DNA of 64,000 nucleotides from JALENY01 sp036310185. Its GTDB lineage: Bacteria; Bacillota; Clostridia; Lachnospirales; Lachnospiraceae. The position numbers and the translations under genes were made by a program. Position 1 is the stretch's first letter, and the number at the start of each line of letters is the position of its first letter. Below, piece after piece: positions 1-8,130 of the stretch. The stretch is taken from NCBI GenBank assembly GCA_036310185.1, contig JAXJSH010000033.1, positions 1 through 64,000 on the forward strand, given 5' to 3'. The notes under the pieces were generated by a model, which had not been told where the DNA came from, made no database searches, and saw nothing but the letters and a program-made list of their open reading frames with translations.

Positions 1-5
1 TCCAT
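1..5 (-). CDS. Start of a leftward gene cut by the window edge
   Basis: A reverse-strand ATG lies at positions 5-3, and a reverse-strand AAGGAG (positions 19-14) sits 8 bases upstream of it, an ideal ribosome binding site. Only the first codon and part of the second are inside the window, so nothing can be said about the product. The gene would be divergent from the small ORF at 176. Confidence 0.45.
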
Positions 6-175
6 AGGCTTTCACTCCTTTTTACCAGATAATAAAAGCATAACTTGAAAATAGCTATAAGTCAATATCGACTTAAAACTGGTCAAATATGGTACTGTTT
101 TTATATGTGATCGTGGCATAAAATAACATGCGTAACGAGGAAATACAGGATTGATAAAAAAAGGAGTTGTTGATT

Positions 176-352
176 ATGACTACAATCGCATTAGATAATA
201 GAACAATAACAAAAGATAAAGAGAGAACATCATTGAAAGAAAAATTTGCGGATTACATGAGCAAAAATGGTGCAGGAATCGCTTTTGCGGTTCTCTCCAT
301 GACTGGAGCTGCAAATATTCATGAGACATGTAAAATGATGGAAAATAAATAA
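176..352 (+). CDS. Small hypothetical protein, 58 aa
   Basis: I do not recognise this protein. The ATG at 176 follows AAGGAG at 161-166 with a 9-base gap, which is better than an in-frame TTG at 167. The product is charged in its first half (several Lys, Glu and Asp) and has a short Gly/Ala-rich hydrophobic stretch around residues 32-48, too short and weak for a clear membrane segment. It is followed within 20 bases by a good terminator, so it looks like a single-gene transcript. It could be a small regulatory or membrane-associated protein; the gene is supported by its ribosome binding site and its terminator. Confidence 0.6.
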   Translation: MTTIALDNRTITKDKERTSLKEKFADYMSKNGAGIAFAVLSMTGAANIHETCKMMENK

Positions 353-368
353 TTTCTTATTTTAGAAA

Positions 369-404
369 CGCCAGCGGTGGAAAATCGCTGGCGCTTTTTC
401 TTTT
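369..404. terminator. Intrinsic terminator, probably bidirectional
   Basis: An 8-bp GC-rich stem (369-376 with 386-393) is followed by a T-run on the plus strand. It ends the small gene at 176-352 and lies at the 3' end of the convergent HD-domain gene. Confidence 0.85.
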
Positions 405-900
405 AGTCGGTTATCCCGAATATCATTTTGCAGAGATCACGGCCGGTCTTTGTTGTGAAAATTTTCCTCAAAGCAGTTTTTATTGAATTCACCGAAGAAT
501 TTTCTTCCTGCAGATTTACCAGAAAATCGGCTTCCAGCAGGATACGATAGTCCATACCGTCTACTGGATCATAGGTATGATGATGTGCTACCAGATAACA
601 GATGCGTTCAATTGCTTCCGGAGTATAATTGAGAGCAGAGAGCAGTATGCGGGCAGGAACAGGTCCTTCTTGTTCCTGGAGTTTTCCGGTACAGCTTCCA
701 TATTTTTCTTCCGCAGGTTTAATACCGATATCATGGACAAGTGCAGCTGATTCTAAAAGAAACAGAGTATCAGAATCAAGACATTCTTCTTCTCCGATTA
801 ATTTAGCATAACTGTGTACTTTTAAAAAGTGCTGTATACGCCGCGGGTCACCACTGTAATAAGCAATCATCTTTTTTGTTAATTCATTTATCTGATTCAT
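403..900 (-). CDS. HD-domain phosphohydrolase family protein, 165 aa
   Basis: Probable metal-dependent phosphohydrolase of the HD superfamily. An early His is followed by the core motif LVHDIG at about residues 60-65 and a downstream HHH cluster (VAHHHTYD) that would supply the remaining metal ligands. The reading frame continues 29 codons further upstream, but the start at 900 (MNQINEL) has a strong GGGAGG ribosome binding site just before it, so I use that. The substrate is unknown; small stand-alone HD proteins of this size act on nucleotides or related phosphoesters. It is transcribed alone, convergent with the 58-aa gene. Confidence 0.8.
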   Translation of the reverse strand: MNQINELTKKMIAYYSGDPRRIQHFLKVHSYAKLIGEEECLDSDTLFLLESAALVHDIGIKPAEEKYGSCTGKLQEQEGPVPARILLSALNYTPEAIERICYLVAHHHTYDPVDGMDYRILLEADFLVNLQEENSSVNSIKTALRKIFTTKTGRDLCKMIFGITD

Positions 901-1041
901 ATGTGTCCTCCCTGTGATGCTGATATAAAATTTAAAATCAGTATATAAAATCTGGAAAATGATAGCAAGAATGAATCGCATTTTCACATTGGTTATATAC
1001 AGATTTTAAATAGTAATTTTACGGGGATTTCATATTTTAAC

Positions 1042-1070
1042 TTGGCAGACAGGCAGATTAGTGATATAAT
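1042..1070 (+). promoter_or_regulatory. Sigma-A-type promoter for the AGCS symporter
   Basis: TTGGCA at 1042-1047 and TATAAT at 1065-1070 are separated by exactly 17 bases. The predicted start near 1077 gives a leader that runs into the hairpin at 1121-1152 before the gene begins. Confidence 0.8.
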
Positions 1071-1120
1071 CACATCCATGAGAAAATGAGAAAGAGCGAT
1101 AATGTATTTTGCGGGTCTAA

Positions 1121-1152
1121 GGCAGACATAAGAGGATATGTCTGCCTTTTTT
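1121..1152 (+). terminator. Leader terminator (possible attenuator) before the AGCS symporter
   Basis: A 10-bp stem (GGCAGACATA with TATGTCTGCC) is followed by six T. It lies between the promoter and the start codon at 1201. An alternative small hairpin (GTCT at 1115-1118 with AGAC at 1124-1127) would compete with the 5' arm, so attenuation is possible. I could not match the roughly 75-base leader to a known riboswitch. Confidence 0.75.
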
Positions 1153-1200
1153 CGTATTATCTTGTCTGCTTGGTTCAGATTATGGGAGGAGATAGCTGTT

Positions 1201-2595
1201 ATGATGGAGACAATCACAAATGTTATCAATGAGATTGATAACCTGGTATGGGGCTGGGGTATGATCATCCTGCTTCTTGGTACGCATATCTTTATGACAA
1301 TCCGTACCGGCTTTATTCAGCGAAAAGCGATTACAAAAGGAATCAAATTATCCGTGACAAAGGATGAAGATGCGGAAGGTGAAGTAAGTCAGTTTGGTGC
1401 GCTCGCAACGGCACTTGCATCAACCATCGGAACCGGGAATATCATCGGTGTAGGTACCGCAATTGCACTTGGCGGTCCGGGTGCCGTTCTCTGGTGCTGG
1501 CTGACCGGTGTATTCGGTATTGCAACAAAATATGCAGAGTCCCTGATCGCGGTAAAATATCGTGTTAAAACAGAGGACGGACGTATGCAGGGCGGTGCCA
1601 TGTATGCGCTGGAACGCGGCCTGAATATGAAGTGGCTCGGTGTTATTTTTGCATTTTTTGCTGCGTTTGCTTCTTTCGGTATCGGATGTGCCACACAGGT
1701 AAATGCGATTGCTACCGTATGTGAGGAAAATCTGCATATCAACGGAGAAATCATTGGTATCGTGGTTGCGGTACTGACTGCAATTGTCATTTTTGGCGGT
1801 ATCAAGACCATTTCAAGCGTATGTGAAAAACTGGTTCCGTTTATGGCATTTTTCTATGTGATTGGCTGCATCATTATTCTTGGCTTTAATTATGATTTTA
1901 TTATTCCGGCAGTCAAAACCATCTGCAAACTGGCATTTACTCCGGGTGCAGCAGCGGGCGGTCTTGTGGGAAGCGGCATTATGGCAGCAATGCATTACGG
2001 TGTTGCCCGCGGTCTCTTTTCCAATGAATCCGGTATGGGTTCGGCTCCGATTGCGGCAGCGGCAGCGCAGACAAGGAATCCGGTTCGTCAGGCTCTGGTT
2101 TCTTCTACCGGTACATTCTGGGATACGGTAGTTGTATGTCTTATGACTGGTCTTGTACTGGTTACTACTATTATGAAAAATGACACGATTAACATTGGCG
2201 CCGGTGTGGACGGTGGTATACTGACCTCTCTGGCATTTGCCCAGATTCCGGTGGTTGGTCCGGTTATTCTTGTAGTCGGGATTGTATGCTTTGCATATTC
2301 TACCATTTTGGGCTGGGCATATTACGGGGAACGCTGTGTGGAATATTTTGCAGGGAAAAAGGGTTTGATACCGTACCGTATTATTTATGTCCTGGTAGCA
2401 GCCATCGCACCGATTGTGGCACTTGATCTGGTATGGACGATCGCAGATATTCTGAACGCACTGATGGCGATACCGAATCTGATTGCCGTATTGCTCCTGT
2501 CACCGATCGTAGTAAAAGAGACGAAAAAATATATCAACAATCTGGATGCAAAAGATGATGCGGAAGTCCCGGTTGTGAAAACGGGAAGAAAATAA
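1201..2595 (+). CDS. Sodium:alanine/glycine symporter, AGCS family (464 aa)
   Basis: Integral membrane symporter that imports alanine or glycine with Na+. The family signature NESGMGSAPIAAAAA occurs around residue 276, and an early GTGNIIGVG motif and about ten hydrophobic segments are typical. The frame is open upstream to 1138, but the ATG at 1201 has GGGAGGA at 1184-1190, and an earlier start would fall inside the leader terminator. The length matches the family (about 450-480 aa). It has its own promoter and terminator and is probably monocistronic, possibly regulated by attenuation in its leader. Confidence 0.9.
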   Translation: MMETITNVINEIDNLVWGWGMIILLLGTHIFMTIRTGFIQRKAITKGIKLSVTKDEDAEGEVSQFGALATALASTIGTGNIIGVGTAIALGGPGAVLWCWLTGVFGIATKYAESLIAVKYRVKTEDGRMQGGAMYALERGLNMKWLGVIFAFFAAFASFGIGCATQVNAIATVCEENLHINGEIIGIVVAVLTAIVIFGGIKTISSVCEKLVPFMAFFYVIGCIIILGFNYDFIIPAVKTICKLAFTPGAAAGGLVGSGIMAAMHYGVARGLFSNESGMGSAPIAAAAAQTRNPVRQALVSSTGTFWDTVVVCLMTGLVLVTTIMKNDTINIGAGVDGGILTSLAFAQIPVVGPVILVVGIVCFAYSTILGWAYYGERCVEYFAGKKGLIPYRIIYVLVAAIAPIVALDLVWTIADILNALMAIPNLIAVLLLSPIVVKETKKYINNLDAKDDAEVPVVKTGRK

Positions 2596-2617
2596 AGGAA
2601 AAGAAAATTATATTTGA

Positions 2618-2647
2618 CAGCGCGCTGAGTGATCAGTGCGCTGTTTT
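2618..2647 (+). terminator. Intrinsic terminator after the AGCS symporter
   Basis: An 11-bp stem (2618-2628 with 2633-2643, one G-T pair) with a 4-base loop is followed by TTTT. Confidence 0.8.
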
Positions 2648-2824
2648 AACGTGATAAAATATTTTTCAAAAATAACCCCCCTACGGGCTTGTGAGAACCC
2701 CTGGATTTATGATTAAATATCATTAGTAAATTTGCTGTAAGAGTTTGTGCTAAAATAAGGTTTTAAAGTATATTTTACACAAAAAGTTCGTACAGGATTT
2801 AAATAAACAAAGGAGGTATGGAGA

Positions 2825-4432
2825 ATGAAAAAAAGACTGGTATACGCATTATGTATGATAATGATGACGGCAGGGATCCTGACTGGCTGCGGCGGTTCAG
2901 GCAGCAGTAGTTCCGTGGGGACAGAGGAAACGCAGGAGAAAGATTCTGTGGTTGTGACTATGCCGGTATCGTCAGAACCGGCGTCCGGATTTGATCCGGC
3001 TTATGGATGGGGTGCGGGAGAACACGTGCATGAACCATTGATTCAGAGTACGCTTACGGTTACGACTGCAGATCTGGAAATTGAAAAAGATCTGGCAACA
3101 GATTATTCCTGCAGCGAAGACGGGCTGACCTGGACGGTTACCATTCGCGATGATGTGAAGTTTACGGATGGGGAAAAACTGACAGCAGAGGATGTGGCTT
3201 TTACATACAATAAGGTGAAAGAATTGAGTACGGTAAATGATTTCACCATGATGAAAGAGGCAGTCGCTGTGAATGAGACTACAGTGGAATTTCACATGGA
3301 AACGCCCTATTCCATCTGGCCCTACACAATGGCGGTAGTCGGAATCCTTCCGGAACACGCATATGATGAGAATTACGGACAGAATCCGATTGGCTCCGGT
3401 CCATATATCATGAAGCAGTGGGATAAAGGGCAGCAGGTTATCTTTGAGGCAAATCCGGATTATTACGGAGGAGAACCGGAGATTAAGAAACTGACGGTTC
3501 TGTTTATGGAAGAGGACGCGGCGCTTGCAGCAGCGATGGCGGGACAGGTGGATGTGGCACATACGGCGGCGTCTTACAGCGAAGAAGTGCTGGATGGCTA
3601 CCATCTGGAAAGCATTGCGAGCGTTGATAATCGGGGATTTAACCTTCCGGCCACGGAGGCGGAAGAGGTGGATGGTCTGGTGATTGGAAATGATTTTACC
3701 AGCGATGTGAATGTACGCCGTGCCATTAACATTGCCATCGACCGGGAAGAAATGATTGAAAATGTTTTGAATGGATATGGTTCAGCGGCATACAGCGTAT
3801 GTGACGGCATGCCATGGTATAACGAAGCATGTGAAGTAGAATATGACCCGGAAGAGGCAATGCGGATTCTGGACGGGGCAGGCTGGACAGAAGGGGCTGA
3901 CGGTATTCGTGAAAAAGACGGTGTAAAAGCAGAATTTACACTGATGTTCAATCCGGGTGATTCCGTTCGTCAGGCACTGGCGGAAGACACGGCCAATCAG
4001 CTGCGTGAAATCGGCATTTCCGTGACGACAGAAGGGGCAGGCTGGGATGTGGCTTATGATAAGGCGCAGTCTCAGGCTTTGATCTGGGGTTGGGGTGCCC
4101 ATACACCGATGGAGTTTTATAATATTTATCATTCCATGAGTGAAACGGGACTTGCGGAACTGTCACCATACGCCAACGATACAGTTGATCAGTATATGGA
4201 CGAGGCCCTTCAGTGCACGGATGTGGAAGAATCTTATGAACTTTGGAAAAAAGCCCAGTGGGATGGAAGGACAGGCGTCAGTCAGGATGGAGACATCCCG
4301 TGGATCTGGCTCTGCAATGTGGATCATCTGTATTTTATCCGTGATGGACTCAGCATCGGGGAACAGAAGATTCACCCGCATGGACATGGCTGGTCCCTTG
4401 TCAATAATGTAGACCAGTGGAAATGGAGCTAA
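2825..4432 (+). CDS. ABC transporter substrate-binding lipoprotein, SBP_bac_5 (nickel/peptide type), 535 aa
   Basis: Extracellular solute receptor of the DppA/NikA/OppA family. It has a lipoprotein signal peptide with lipobox LTGC (Cys about residue 22) and a Ser/Gly-rich linker, followed by the long two-lobed domain with family motifs such as GSGPYIM and VRRAINIAID. It heads a five-gene importer with two permeases and two ATPases. Nickel is a plausible substrate: there are His clusters (HVHEP near residue 75, HPHGHGW near the C-terminus) and the organism carries nickel-dependent CO dehydrogenase. That is inference; dipeptides remain possible. Start: AAAGGAGG ends 8 bases before the ATG. Confidence 0.85.
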   Translation: MKKRLVYALCMIMMTAGILTGCGGSGSSSSVGTEETQEKDSVVVTMPVSSEPASGFDPAYGWGAGEHVHEPLIQSTLTVTTADLEIEKDLATDYSCSEDGLTWTVTIRDDVKFTDGEKLTAEDVAFTYNKVKELSTVNDFTMMKEAVAVNETTVEFHMETPYSIWPYTMAVVGILPEHAYDENYGQNPIGSGPYIMKQWDKGQQVIFEANPDYYGGEPEIKKLTVLFMEEDAALAAAMAGQVDVAHTAASYSEEVLDGYHLESIASVDNRGFNLPATEAEEVDGLVIGNDFTSDVNVRRAINIAIDREEMIENVLNGYGSAAYSVCDGMPWYNEACEVEYDPEEAMRILDGAGWTEGADGIREKDGVKAEFTLMFNPGDSVRQALAEDTANQLREIGISVTTEGAGWDVAYDKAQSQALIWGWGAHTPMEFYNIYHSMSETGLAELSPYANDTVDQYMDEALQCTDVEESYELWKKAQWDGRTGVSQDGDIPWIWLCNVDHLYFIRDGLSIGEQKIHPHGHGWSLVNNVDQWKWS

Positions 4433-4441
4433 GAATAACCT

Positions 4442-5434
4442 ATGAAAAAGACCTTGATTTTTGCAGGGAAAAACATAATAAGAGTAATTCTGCTGCTGTT
4501 TACGGTGAGTGTGCTGACCTTTACGCTGGTCAGTATATCGCCCATAGATCCCCTTCAGGCGAATGTGGGGCAGGCGGCCCTTGGCAGCATGAGTCAGGAA
4601 CAGAAAGAAAAACTGGAATCCTACTGGGGTGTGGATACGCCCCCGGTGGAACGGTATTGGAACTGGGCAAAAGATCTCCTGAAAGGTGATATGGGTGAGT
4701 CGCTCCTGTATCGTCAGTCCGTGACAAACGTGATTGGTGTGAAACTGGCCAATTCCTTATTTTTGATGGCGCTTGCCTGGGTTATTTCCGGGGTACTTGG
4801 CTTTGTGCTTGGTGTGCTGGCCGGTATAAATCGGGGCAGGCTCATTGACAAATTTGTAAAAGGCTATTCGCTGGTCATCGCCAGCACACCATCTTTCTGG
4901 CTGGCTCTTCTGCTTTTGCTGATATTTGGTGTGTGGCTGAAAGTTCTGCCAATCGGTCTCAGCGTACCAATTGGTGTTGAGGCCAGCGGAGTTACTTTTC
5001 TGGATCGGGTGCAGCATGCGATTTTGCCTGCGCTTACGCTGAGTATTACGGGTGTATCAAATATAGCGCTGCATACCAGAGAAAAAATGATTGATATTAT
5101 GGAGAGTGAATATGTGCTTTTTGCCCGTGCAAGAGGTGAAACCACAGGAAGTATTTTGAAAAATCATGCGCTGCGAAACGTATTGCTTCCCGCAATTACC
5201 CTTCAGTTTGCCTCCATCAGTGAGATCATCGGCGGTTCGGTTCTGGTGGAACAGGTATTTTCTTATCCGGGGCTTGGTCAGGCAGCAGTAACGGCAGGTC
5301 TTGGCAGTGATGTGCCGCTTTTGATGGGAATTACTCTGGCAACCGCCGCAATTGTATTTATTGGAAACATGATCGCCAATCTTTTATATGGTGTCGTGGA
5401 CCCGAGAATCCGAAAAGGAGGGCAGGGCGCATGA
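4442..5434 (+). CDS. ABC transporter permease, DppB/NikB type (330 aa)
   Basis: Inner-membrane permease that forms half of the channel for the importer headed by the lipoprotein at 2825. It has the usual long periplasmic loop after the first membrane segment, then five more hydrophobic segments. The cytoplasmic EAA-like loop (YVLFARARGETTGSIL, about residues 222-237) contacts the ATPases, and the typical SYPGLGQAA and DPRIRKG motifs follow. It starts 10 bases after the receptor gene and its last 4 bases overlap the next permease, so translation is probably coupled. Confidence 0.9.
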   Translation: MKKTLIFAGKNIIRVILLLFTVSVLTFTLVSISPIDPLQANVGQAALGSMSQEQKEKLESYWGVDTPPVERYWNWAKDLLKGDMGESLLYRQSVTNVIGVKLANSLFLMALAWVISGVLGFVLGVLAGINRGRLIDKFVKGYSLVIASTPSFWLALLLLLIFGVWLKVLPIGLSVPIGVEASGVTFLDRVQHAILPALTLSITGVSNIALHTREKMIDIMESEYVLFARARGETTGSILKNHALRNVLLPAITLQFASISEIIGGSVLVEQVFSYPGLGQAAVTAGLGSDVPLLMGITLATAAIVFIGNMIANLLYGVVDPRIRKGGQGA

Positions 5435-6252
5435 AGGTAAATCAGAGAAAGAAAACCATACTGCTTCTTGTTATATCGGTCACCTTTCTGACAGTTGTGG
5501 CCATAGCCGGCATCTTTTTGAAGGAAAGTGCCATGGTCACGGATTTTTCGAGAAAAAATCTGGCTCCCTGTCTGAAATATCCCTTCGGAACGGACTGGCT
5601 GGGCAGAGATATGTTCAAAAGAACGATTACCGGCTTGTCCATGAGTATTCTGATCGGTGTGCTGGCAGCAGGCGTGAGTGCGGTCATCGCATTTATTCTC
5701 GGGACAATGGCGGCCACTCTTGGAAAAAAAGTGGATTCGGCAATTTCTTTTATAATCGATACGATTATGGGAATTCCGCATATTTTGCTGCTAATTCTGA
5801 TTTCGTATGCAGCTGGAAAAGGGCTGAAAGGTGTCATCATCGGTGTGGCACTGACACACTGGACTTCGCTGGCACGTCTGATCCGCGGTGAAGTGATGCA
5901 GTTAAAAGAGAGTGAATACATACAGATCGCGGAAAAACTGGGACACAGCAAATGGAAAATAGCCATGAAACATATGGTTCCCCATTTGCTGCCCCAGTTC
6001 ATTGTGGGACTGGTGCTTATGTTCCCGCATGCGATTCTGCATGAGGCCAGTATTACTTTTCTGGGATTCGGGCTTTCTGTGGAGCAGCCCGCAATCGGAA
6101 TCATTTTATCTGAGAGCATGAAATATATGATTACCGGAAAATGGTGGCTGGCACTTTTTCCAGGGCTTATCCTGGTGCTTACGGTTGTGCTTTTTGAGAT
6201 GGCGGGAACGTCACTTCGAAAACTGCTGGATCCGTCCAGTGCCCATAAGTAA
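5431..6252 (+). CDS. ABC transporter permease, DppC/NikC type (273 aa)
   Basis: Second permease of the nickel/peptide-type importer. It has an N-terminal membrane anchor, the family motif FGTDWLGRDMF around residue 52, five further hydrophobic segments and the EAA loop (EYIQIAEKLGHSKWKI, about residues 163-178). GGAGGG just upstream and the ATGA overlap with the NikB-like gene set the start. The length is normal for the family. About 95 bases without clear signals separate it from the ATPase genes. Confidence 0.9.
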   Translation: MKVNQRKKTILLLVISVTFLTVVAIAGIFLKESAMVTDFSRKNLAPCLKYPFGTDWLGRDMFKRTITGLSMSILIGVLAAGVSAVIAFILGTMAATLGKKVDSAISFIIDTIMGIPHILLLILISYAAGKGLKGVIIGVALTHWTSLARLIRGEVMQLKESEYIQIAEKLGHSKWKIAMKHMVPHLLPQFIVGLVLMFPHAILHEASITFLGFGLSVEQPAIGIILSESMKYMITGKWWLALFPGLILVLTVVLFEMAGTSLRKLLDPSSAHK

Positions 6253-6347
6253 AAGATTGAAAATAATGTTTTCGGGCAGCAGCTGTTCCGGGTGAAATAA
6301 ATACAGGAGAGCATGCTGCAGAAAAACGGAAAGAAACAGGAAGAACG

Positions 6348-7307
6348 ATGAGTTGTCTGAATAAACGACATATATTAGAAATTGAAGATTTGTCCATTAC
6401 TTTTTCGCAATATGAAAAAGGTCTGAATCAGGTGGAACTGCCGGTCATTTCCAATCTGAATGTATCGGTGCACGAGGGAGAGATCGTGGCGGTGATCGGT
6501 TCCAGCGGTTCCGGGAAAAGCCTTCTGGCCCATGCAATATTGGGGCTTTTGCCGTATAATGCGTCCGTTTCCGGAAAAATATATTTTGACGATGAGGAAC
6601 TGACGAAAGAACGCATTGAAAAACTGCGGGGAAATGAAATCGCTTTTGTGCCCCAGAGTACTAAATATCTGGATCCGCTCATGAAGGTGGGAAGACAGGT
6701 GCGGGGAAGCAGAAAAGGAAAAGAAACCCTGGCCTTACAGAGAAAACTGTTTGAAGAATACGGGCTGGATCCGTCTGTGGAAGAAATGTATCCGTTTGCA
6801 TGCTCCGGCGGTATGGAACGGCGTATCCTTTTCCTGAGTGCCCTGATGGGGAATCCGGAACTGATCATTGCGGATGAACCGACTCCTGGTATGCAGCTGG
6901 AACTGGCAAAAAAATCCATGGAAGCATTCCGCCGGTTTGCGGATAAAGGAAAAGGGGTACTTCTGATCACACATGATATTGAACTGGCGCTGGAAGTGGC
7001 AGACCGGATTGCCATTTTTTATGCGGGCACTACGGTGGAGGAAGCGCTGGTGACAGATTTTCAGTCGGAAGAACTGCTTCGCCACCCATATACAAAAGCC
7101 TTGTTCCGCGCCCTGCCCCAAAACGGTTTTCAGCCCCTTCCGGGCAATCAGCCTTATGTGAAAGATATGCCGAAGGGCTGTCCTTTTGGCCCCCGGTGTG
7201 AGTGGTATTCGGAAGAATGTCAGGGAGAAATCCCCATGAAGCTGGTGCGCTGCGGTCAGGTGCGCTGTGCAAAAATACAGGGAGAAACAGGAGGACATCA
7301 CCATTGA
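6348..7307 (+). CDS. ABC transporter ATPase, DppD/NikD type (319 aa)
   Basis: Cytoplasmic ATPase of the nickel/peptide-type importer. Walker A is GSSGSGKS (about residue 51). The ABC signature is slightly unusual (CSGGMERR in place of LSGGMxQR), Walker B is ELIIADEP, and the switch His is in ITHD. A C-terminal oligopeptide-type extension carries a Cys-rich PxGCPFGPRC segment, typical of Dpp/Opp/Nik ATPases, where such Cys can bind an iron-sulfur cluster. The protein ends in GGHHH, a small His tail that fits metal handling but proves nothing. Its stop overlaps the start of the next ATPase. Confidence 0.88.
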   Translation: MSCLNKRHILEIEDLSITFSQYEKGLNQVELPVISNLNVSVHEGEIVAVIGSSGSGKSLLAHAILGLLPYNASVSGKIYFDDEELTKERIEKLRGNEIAFVPQSTKYLDPLMKVGRQVRGSRKGKETLALQRKLFEEYGLDPSVEEMYPFACSGGMERRILFLSALMGNPELIIADEPTPGMQLELAKKSMEAFRRFADKGKGVLLITHDIELALEVADRIAIFYAGTTVEEALVTDFQSEELLRHPYTKALFRALPQNGFQPLPGNQPYVKDMPKGCPFGPRCEWYSEECQGEIPMKLVRCGQVRCAKIQGETGGHHH

Positions 7308-7900
7308 AACTGGAAGTAAAAGATATCTGTTATTCCTATCAAAAAGGAAAAATGGTTCTGAATCATGTGAATCTGACCATAGAAAGTCATGAGCGGGTCG
7401 GAATTCTGGCACCGAGCGGAATCGGAAAAACCACTTTGTGTAAAATTATGGCCGGATATCTGAAACCGGACGAAGGTCAGATTCTTGTGGATGGCAGGCC
7501 GCTCCCGAAAAAAGGATACTGTCCGGTGCAGATGATCTGGCAGCACCCGGAGAAGGCGGTGAACCCGCGTCTGAAACTGAAGGAAATCATAGCGGACGGA
7601 GATGATGTGGAACCGGGAATCATACAGGAACTTGGCATTGAGCCGGACTGGATGAACCGGTACCCGCAGGAATTGTCCGGCGGAGAACTGCAGCGTTTCT
7701 GTATTGCCAGAGCATTGGGAAAAGGCACAAAGTTTCTTCTGGCAGATGAGATCAGCACCATGCTGGATCTGATTACGCAGAGTCAGCTGTGGGAATTTCT
7801 TCTAAAAGAAGTAAAAAGAAGGGAAATCGGACTGGCGGTGGTTTCACACAGTGAACCGCTGATCAGCGCCGTTACAACGAGAACCATATCTTTAATTTGA
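7304..7900 (+). CDS. ABC transporter ATPase, DppF/NikE type, short form (198 aa)
   Basis: Second ATPase of the importer. I place the start at the TTG at 7304, which overlaps the previous stop codon and has AGGAGGA at 7289-7295; the open frame back to 7202 is only overlap with the preceding gene. Walker A is APSGIGKTT, the signature is LSGGELQRFCIARAL, Walker B is FLLADEIS and the switch His is VVSHSEP. At 198 aa it lacks the C-terminal extension of most NikE/DppF proteins (about 260 or more). Its stop codon lies at the edge of a dispersed-repeat fragment (7896-7920), so the repeat may have defined this 3' end. Confidence 0.85.
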   Translation: MKLEVKDICYSYQKGKMVLNHVNLTIESHERVGILAPSGIGKTTLCKIMAGYLKPDEGQILVDGRPLPKKGYCPVQMIWQHPEKAVNPRLKLKEIIADGDDVEPGIIQELGIEPDWMNRYPQELSGGELQRFCIARALGKGTKFLLADEISTMLDLITQSQLWEFLLKEVKRREIGLAVVSHSEPLISAVTTRTISLI

Positions 7901-7920
7901 CCTTTTGACCCTGGTATCAT
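7896..7920 (-). repeat. Partial copy (D) of the dispersed two-hairpin repeat
   Basis: Read on the minus strand, this begins GATACCAGG and continues GTCAAAAGGTCAAA, matching the left part of copy C (41752-41797) with one substitution. It overlaps the stop codon of the short ATPase gene. Confidence 0.65.
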
Positions 7921-8015
7921 AGTTATAATTTGGAAAAAATTTTCAGAAAAATTACAAAAATAGAATGGAATTAAAGTATGAAAAACTACTTTAAAGAAAA
8001 TATTAAAAATATGTG

Positions 8016-8044
8016 TGGACTAAGTGTAATTTAAGTAGTAAAAT
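8016..8044 (+). promoter_or_regulatory. Probable promoter of the nucleoside-importer operon
   Basis: TGGACT at 8016-8021 and TAAAAT at 8039-8044 are separated by 17 bases in an AT-rich region. Transcription would start near 8051, just before the hairpin at 8058. Confidence 0.55.
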
Positions 8045-8057
8045 ATTTATGTAAATG

Positions 8058-8104
8058 AGCCATCCAGAACGTAAAATATAATTCGGCATTCTGGATGGCT
8101 TTTT
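8058..8104 (+). terminator. 12-bp terminator hairpin before the BMP lipoprotein gene
   Basis: Perfect 12-bp arms (AGCCATCCAGAA, 8058-8069, with TTCTGGATGGCT, 8089-8100) are followed by TTTT. It may end read-through from the upstream importer operon or act as an attenuator in the leader of the downstream gene. Confidence 0.85.
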
Positions 8105-8130
8105 AAAAACATCTTAAAGGAGGATGATTT

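Noticed and set aside
1077..1152. Glycine riboswitch before the AGCS symporter
   Set aside because: The conserved glycine-aptamer blocks are missing and the leader is too short.
5442..6371. 309-codon antisense frame opposite the permease gene
   Set aside because: It mirrors the DppC-type permease and has no plausible start signals.
7202..7303. Upstream extension of the short ATPase gene
   Set aside because: It only overlaps the 3' end of the preceding ATPase. The TTG at 7304 has the ribosome binding site and starts the ABC domain.
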